In this document: one piece after another, positions 62,976-64,000 of the stretch
Numbering within the stretch: the stretch's first letter is position 1
How the letters are laid out: each line of letters begins with the position of its first letter
From: Eucommia ulmoides
Taxonomy: Eukaryota > Streptophyta > Magnoliopsida > Garryales > Eucommiaceae
DNA length: 64,000 nucleotides
Assembly: GCA_016647705.1 (NCBI GenBank)
Contig: CM028338.1
Coordinates: forward strand, 24,873,077 to 24,937,076
Direction: 5' to 3'
Made by a program: the position numbers and the translations under genes
The notes under the pieces: model-generated
Seen by the model: the letters and a program-made list of their open reading frames with translations, nothing else
Database searches by the model: none
What the model was told of the DNA's origin: nothing

Positions 62976-63885
62976 GAGAGAGAGAGAGAGAGATTCTCTG
63001 ATTGTAAAATATTGAGATACTGGTGTAAAGGAAGTGACACAAGCACATACATAGTTTTAGGGTCTTTAGCACTTTATATAGTTCAGAGTGAAATGTGGTT
63101 GGGTGGTTGGGTGTCCTTGTATGCAAACTTATGTATACGTATGTACTTCATTGGTTATTTTTTTATCAGAAGTTATTTATGAAAATTGATGTAAAAGAAC
63201 AGTTAAAGACTTTCTCTGCAAGAATCAATAGAGTAGTACCCTTGTGTGTTATAATAAGCATCAACTGTTGACCTAACAAAGCAATACACACTGTTTTTGG
63301 ATGTTGCTTTATCATATATCTGAATCACCTGATGGTTGAATATGGTCTTTTCATTCATGGATTGAAAGAAAAGTCTGGCCCTCGAGTTTTTGATTTGTCA
63401 GTGGAACTGTGTGGTTGATCCTAATCACAGAAGCCAAGATAAATTATAACTTGTGTGTGATTTTGAATGCAGTAGCTTACGGATAAAGTATCAATTTTTG
63501 TTGCCTTCTTGGAATATACTATTGACAATGGCAGAAATTCTTGTTTGGCTTAAAGATCCGCCTGTTACTTTACCTGTTTCCTTGTTTTGATGTCTCTTAC
63601 TTCTCAGGTCATATTGGCTTCGTTGGAGCATGGAGTTCGGGAAGGCAGGATGTTACTACATGATTGGCTTGTAATACTTACAGCTCAATATAATGATGCC
63701 TGTAAAATTGTTCAGTATGAGCATGGAAGCTCTGTAGCTGCTAATATTGATGTTGCATTTTCCCAATGCCCACAACTGCAGCCTTTGCCTCGCTTGGTCT
63801 TTGCTTTGCTTCGAAATCCTCTGCTCCGCTTCCATGAAGAAGGTGTTCACCCTGATTATCGGATTTACCTCCAATGTTTGTTCTG
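46233..63885 (+). CDS. SEC23: SEC23-like COPII coat protein, exons 1-12 (continues past the window)
   Basis: COPII inner-coat subunit, expected to act as Sar1 GTPase activator and cargo-adaptor partner at ER exit sites. Exons: 46233-46560, 46678-46743, 56156-56209, 56294-56466, 56931-57117, 57255-57400, 57478-57632, 57815-57896, 57978-58093, 60653-60751, 62261-62384, 63608-63885. All junctions read GT-AG and keep frame, giving 602 codons so far. A zinc ribbon lies at Cys53, Cys56, Cys73, Cys76 (PRCENC ... WTCAMCG). The trunk starts near RPVYVAAVDLSSSEEF; PYAFNCVLRLR and VQHIICCDSYATYAYDF follow; the helical domain begins near LASLEHGVREGR. The start MAVRAT matches the Arabidopsis At4g01810 relative (about 880 residues, from memory). 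The gelsolin-like end lies beyond 64000. No disruption was found in the exons. Confidence 0.95.
47540..47960 (+). mobile_element. LTR-like fragment in intron 2 (fossil, uncertain)
   Basis: TATA-type words (CTTATAAAAGGG near 47560 and TTATAAAAGGG near 47830) are followed by TTTGGGAGAGAACCAGGTC and a TTTCATTTCAATAAAAACAT polyadenylation-like end. The same style of ending recurs at 61850-61945. No ends or target duplication were found. Confidence 0.3.
48000..48225 (-). mobile_element. Small copia-type solo LTR in intron 2 (fossil)
   Basis: On the minus strand it starts TGTTGGAAAATAAATTAATA and contains a TATATATAGGCAC promoter-like word. It is 226 bp long. The flanks are GGTTC on both sides (47995-47999 and 48226-48230), a perfect 5-bp target duplication. 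No internal region is present. Confidence 0.7.
49757..50674. mobile_element. MITE with a TA-rich microsatellite core
   Basis: The ends form an inverted repeat: GTTTGGTTGGATGAAATGG then AATCAAGGTGGAATGGAAT on the left, and ATTCCATTCTATTTTGATTC then CGTTCAACCAAAC on the right. The element is about 0.9 kb with no coding potential. GTTTGGTT ends are common in PIF/Harbinger- and hAT-type MITEs. The target duplication could not be fixed, so the superfamily is open. Confidence 0.75.
49995..50435. repeat. TATATACA-rich microsatellite array
   Basis: About 440 bp of mixed TATATG, TACATA and CACACA units include GTATATATGTATATGTATAT-like runs. Long tyrosine- and isoleucine-rich ORFs on both strands come from this repeat. 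Confidence 0.9.
51398..51788 (+). mobile_element. TRIM (miniature LTR element) in intron 2 (fossil)
   Basis: Two direct repeats of about 115 bp (51398-51512 and 51674-51788) share TTGAATCCCACATCACTTGT and end GGGTTTCTACA. The first is followed at once by TGGTATTAGAGTC, a Met-tRNA type primer site. The second is preceded by the purine-rich AAGGGAGCG. The interior is only 161 bp and non-coding. Within it a 67-bp unit (51557-51623) is repeated at 51624-51690, overlapping the start of the second LTR. A further partial LTR end follows at 51789-51825. Confidence 0.8.
52235..52955 (+). pseudogene. L1-type LINE reverse transcriptase fragment
   Basis: The reading resembles the C-terminal half of plant L1 RT. 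LLFVHDATF stands where LLFADDTLIF is usual, so the catalytic aspartates are altered. LRCILLCFE-like words, ESNILHAGALVGLEGLVAA and LECLAGSLPNSTL follow, then SDIPMYFMTLFLMPVAVEN and MHFLLGVMEDWRKVHLVGLE. Frame shifts and stops are present and the 5' part of the LINE is absent. The fragment is interrupted at about 52955 by a hAT-like element and seems to resume near 54470. Confidence 0.75.
52956..54466. mobile_element. Outer hAT-like non-autonomous element
   Basis: The left end reads ACATAGACACAGACATGCGT followed by GTCGTGTTCGAC. The right end reads GTGTCTGTGCCCGATATGTG followed by TTCGACACGCG. These are partial inverted repeats of the CGTGTCCGACACG type seen in many plant non-autonomous hAT-like elements. 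The exact ends and 8-bp target duplication were not resolved. It splits the LINE fragment. Confidence 0.5.
53183..53969. mobile_element. Inner hAT-like MITE (CAGTGTTGTAAAAGG ends)
   Basis: The left end CAGTGTTGTAAAAGGTGGG and the right end GCCTTTTACAACATTGA form an inverted repeat matching the plant hAT consensus CAGTGTTGTAAAAGGC. The element is about 0.8 kb with no transposase. Subterminal words such as GAGGCGTAAGCCTTGAG and GGCGCAAGCCTAG are typical. It lies inside the outer hAT-like element, so it inserted later. Confidence 0.7.
54470..54620 (+). pseudogene. LINE fragment, continuation after the hAT-like insertion
   Basis: LNDISFSSVHEDRSEWL-like words at about 54515-54570 match the region downstream of RT in plant L1 elements. 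How far it continues is unclear; weak resemblance may extend to about 55400. Confidence 0.45.
58094..60652 (+). other. Intron 9 of the SEC23-like gene, about 2.6 kb
   Basis: The donor is CTCCAG|GTAAAG and the acceptor TTCTGCAG|ACTTTCTTC, which join in frame as an Arg codon. It contains an RTE-type LINE tail (58940-59260) and a T run at 60452-60479. The rest shows no gene. Confidence 0.9.
58940..59260 (-). mobile_element. RTE-type LINE 3' fragment
   Basis: On the minus strand the sequence reads FGHVHRRPIEVPVRKCD and then RRRGRPKKTWDET, the C-terminal words of plant RTE-type LINEs, and ends in the characteristic TTGTTGTTATTGTTG tail. Only the last few hundred bases are present, and a stop interrupts the frame. 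Confidence 0.8.
60752..62260 (+). other. Intron 10 of the SEC23-like gene, about 1.5 kb
   Basis: The donor is TCAAGTAG|GTATGG and the acceptor TTAATGCAG|GAATAAG. An LTR-like fragment occupies about 61637-61975. The rest shows no gene. Confidence 0.9.
61637..61975 (+). mobile_element. LTR-like fragment in intron 10 (fossil, uncertain)
   Basis: It starts TGATAGGCCCCAAGTTTG and ends with TTATTTCAATTCCAGTAATC and AATAAAATTCCCATCCC. TTATCAGAGTGGAG follows, resembling the start of a primer-binding region. It may be an LTR plus the first bases of an interior. No second LTR or target duplication was found. Confidence 0.4.
62385..63607 (+). other. Intron 11 of the SEC23-like gene, about 1.2 kb
   Basis: The donor is CACAAG|GTCAGC and the acceptor TTCTCAG|GTCATATTG. 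It holds the T-G-AG compound tract at 62939-62993 and no gene. Confidence 0.9.
62939..62993 (+). repeat. Compound tract: poly-T, poly-G, (AG)n
   Basis: A T run is followed by about 20 Gs and then (AG)n. Proline- and serine-rich ORFs on the minus strand come from it. Confidence 0.95.
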
Positions 63886-64000
63886 GTAAACGATACTCCA
63901 CTACTATTTTCATATGAATTTAGCTAAGATTGCTTATCAGGAAGAAGGTAGGAGGTGGTGTGTTAGAACAACTAAGACAAAATCACTCATGAATTGGAGT

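Noticed and set aside
62840-63126. Proline/lysine-rich ORFs on the minus strand
   Set aside because: They come from the T-G-AG homopolymer tract inside intron 11.
1-64000. tRNA, rRNA and riboswitch genes
   Set aside because: Scanning for B-box (GGTTCGAATCC) and rRNA-like words gave no convincing candidate. The tRNA-like words found are retroelement primer-binding sites.

Overview
This is a plant nuclear window, most likely from a eudicot. It is AT-rich, has no bacterial-style operons, and carries plant LTR families (Athila, Del/Tekay-type chromovirus, copia-like, TRIM). Its one clear host gene has GT-AG introns and reads closely like the divergent plant SEC23 clade represented by Arabidopsis At4g01810 (compared from memory). 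The species cannot be named from the sequence alone.

Positions 1-45 kb are a layered retroelement graveyard. A Tat-like LTR segment (95-2096) abuts a Ty3 chromovirus (2097-10944) whose LTRs are nearly identical while its interior is heavily decayed. A chromovirus-type solo LTR (11177-24599) was split by an Athila element on the minus strand (12657-24374) with gag, protease, RT, RNase H, integrase and a post-pol ORF. A copia-like element without recognisable pol lies on the minus strand (27209-34910, target duplication CTTAT). A solo LTR of the same family follows (35224-37473, duplication TCACT). Last is a three-level nest of solo LTRs (38237-44946) in which each insertion breaks the previous one; two levels have perfect target duplications and the innermost has a four-of-five match.

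From 46 kb to the right edge lies one SEC23-like gene on the plus strand: ATG at 46233 and twelve exons traced to 63885, with the last third of the protein outside the window. It encodes a COPII coat subunit. Its second intron is about 9.4 kb and has absorbed a copia-type solo LTR, a MITE with a TA-rich core, a TRIM, an L1 LINE fragment and two nested hAT-like elements. Introns 9-11 are also long and hold an RTE-type LINE tail, an LTR-like fragment and homopolymer tracts. Despite this load, all the exons and splice sites seen look intact.

The most unusual signals are: clusters of short palindrome-like motifs (GGTTGACC/GGTCGACC) at a fixed place in the U3 of all five copia-like LTRs; a second palindrome (CGCCTAGGCG) shared by LTRs of two otherwise unrelated Ty3 elements; and an accessory ORF type that appears in both the Athila element and the copia-like element. 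All retroelement entries are fossils, described only by family, parts and age.
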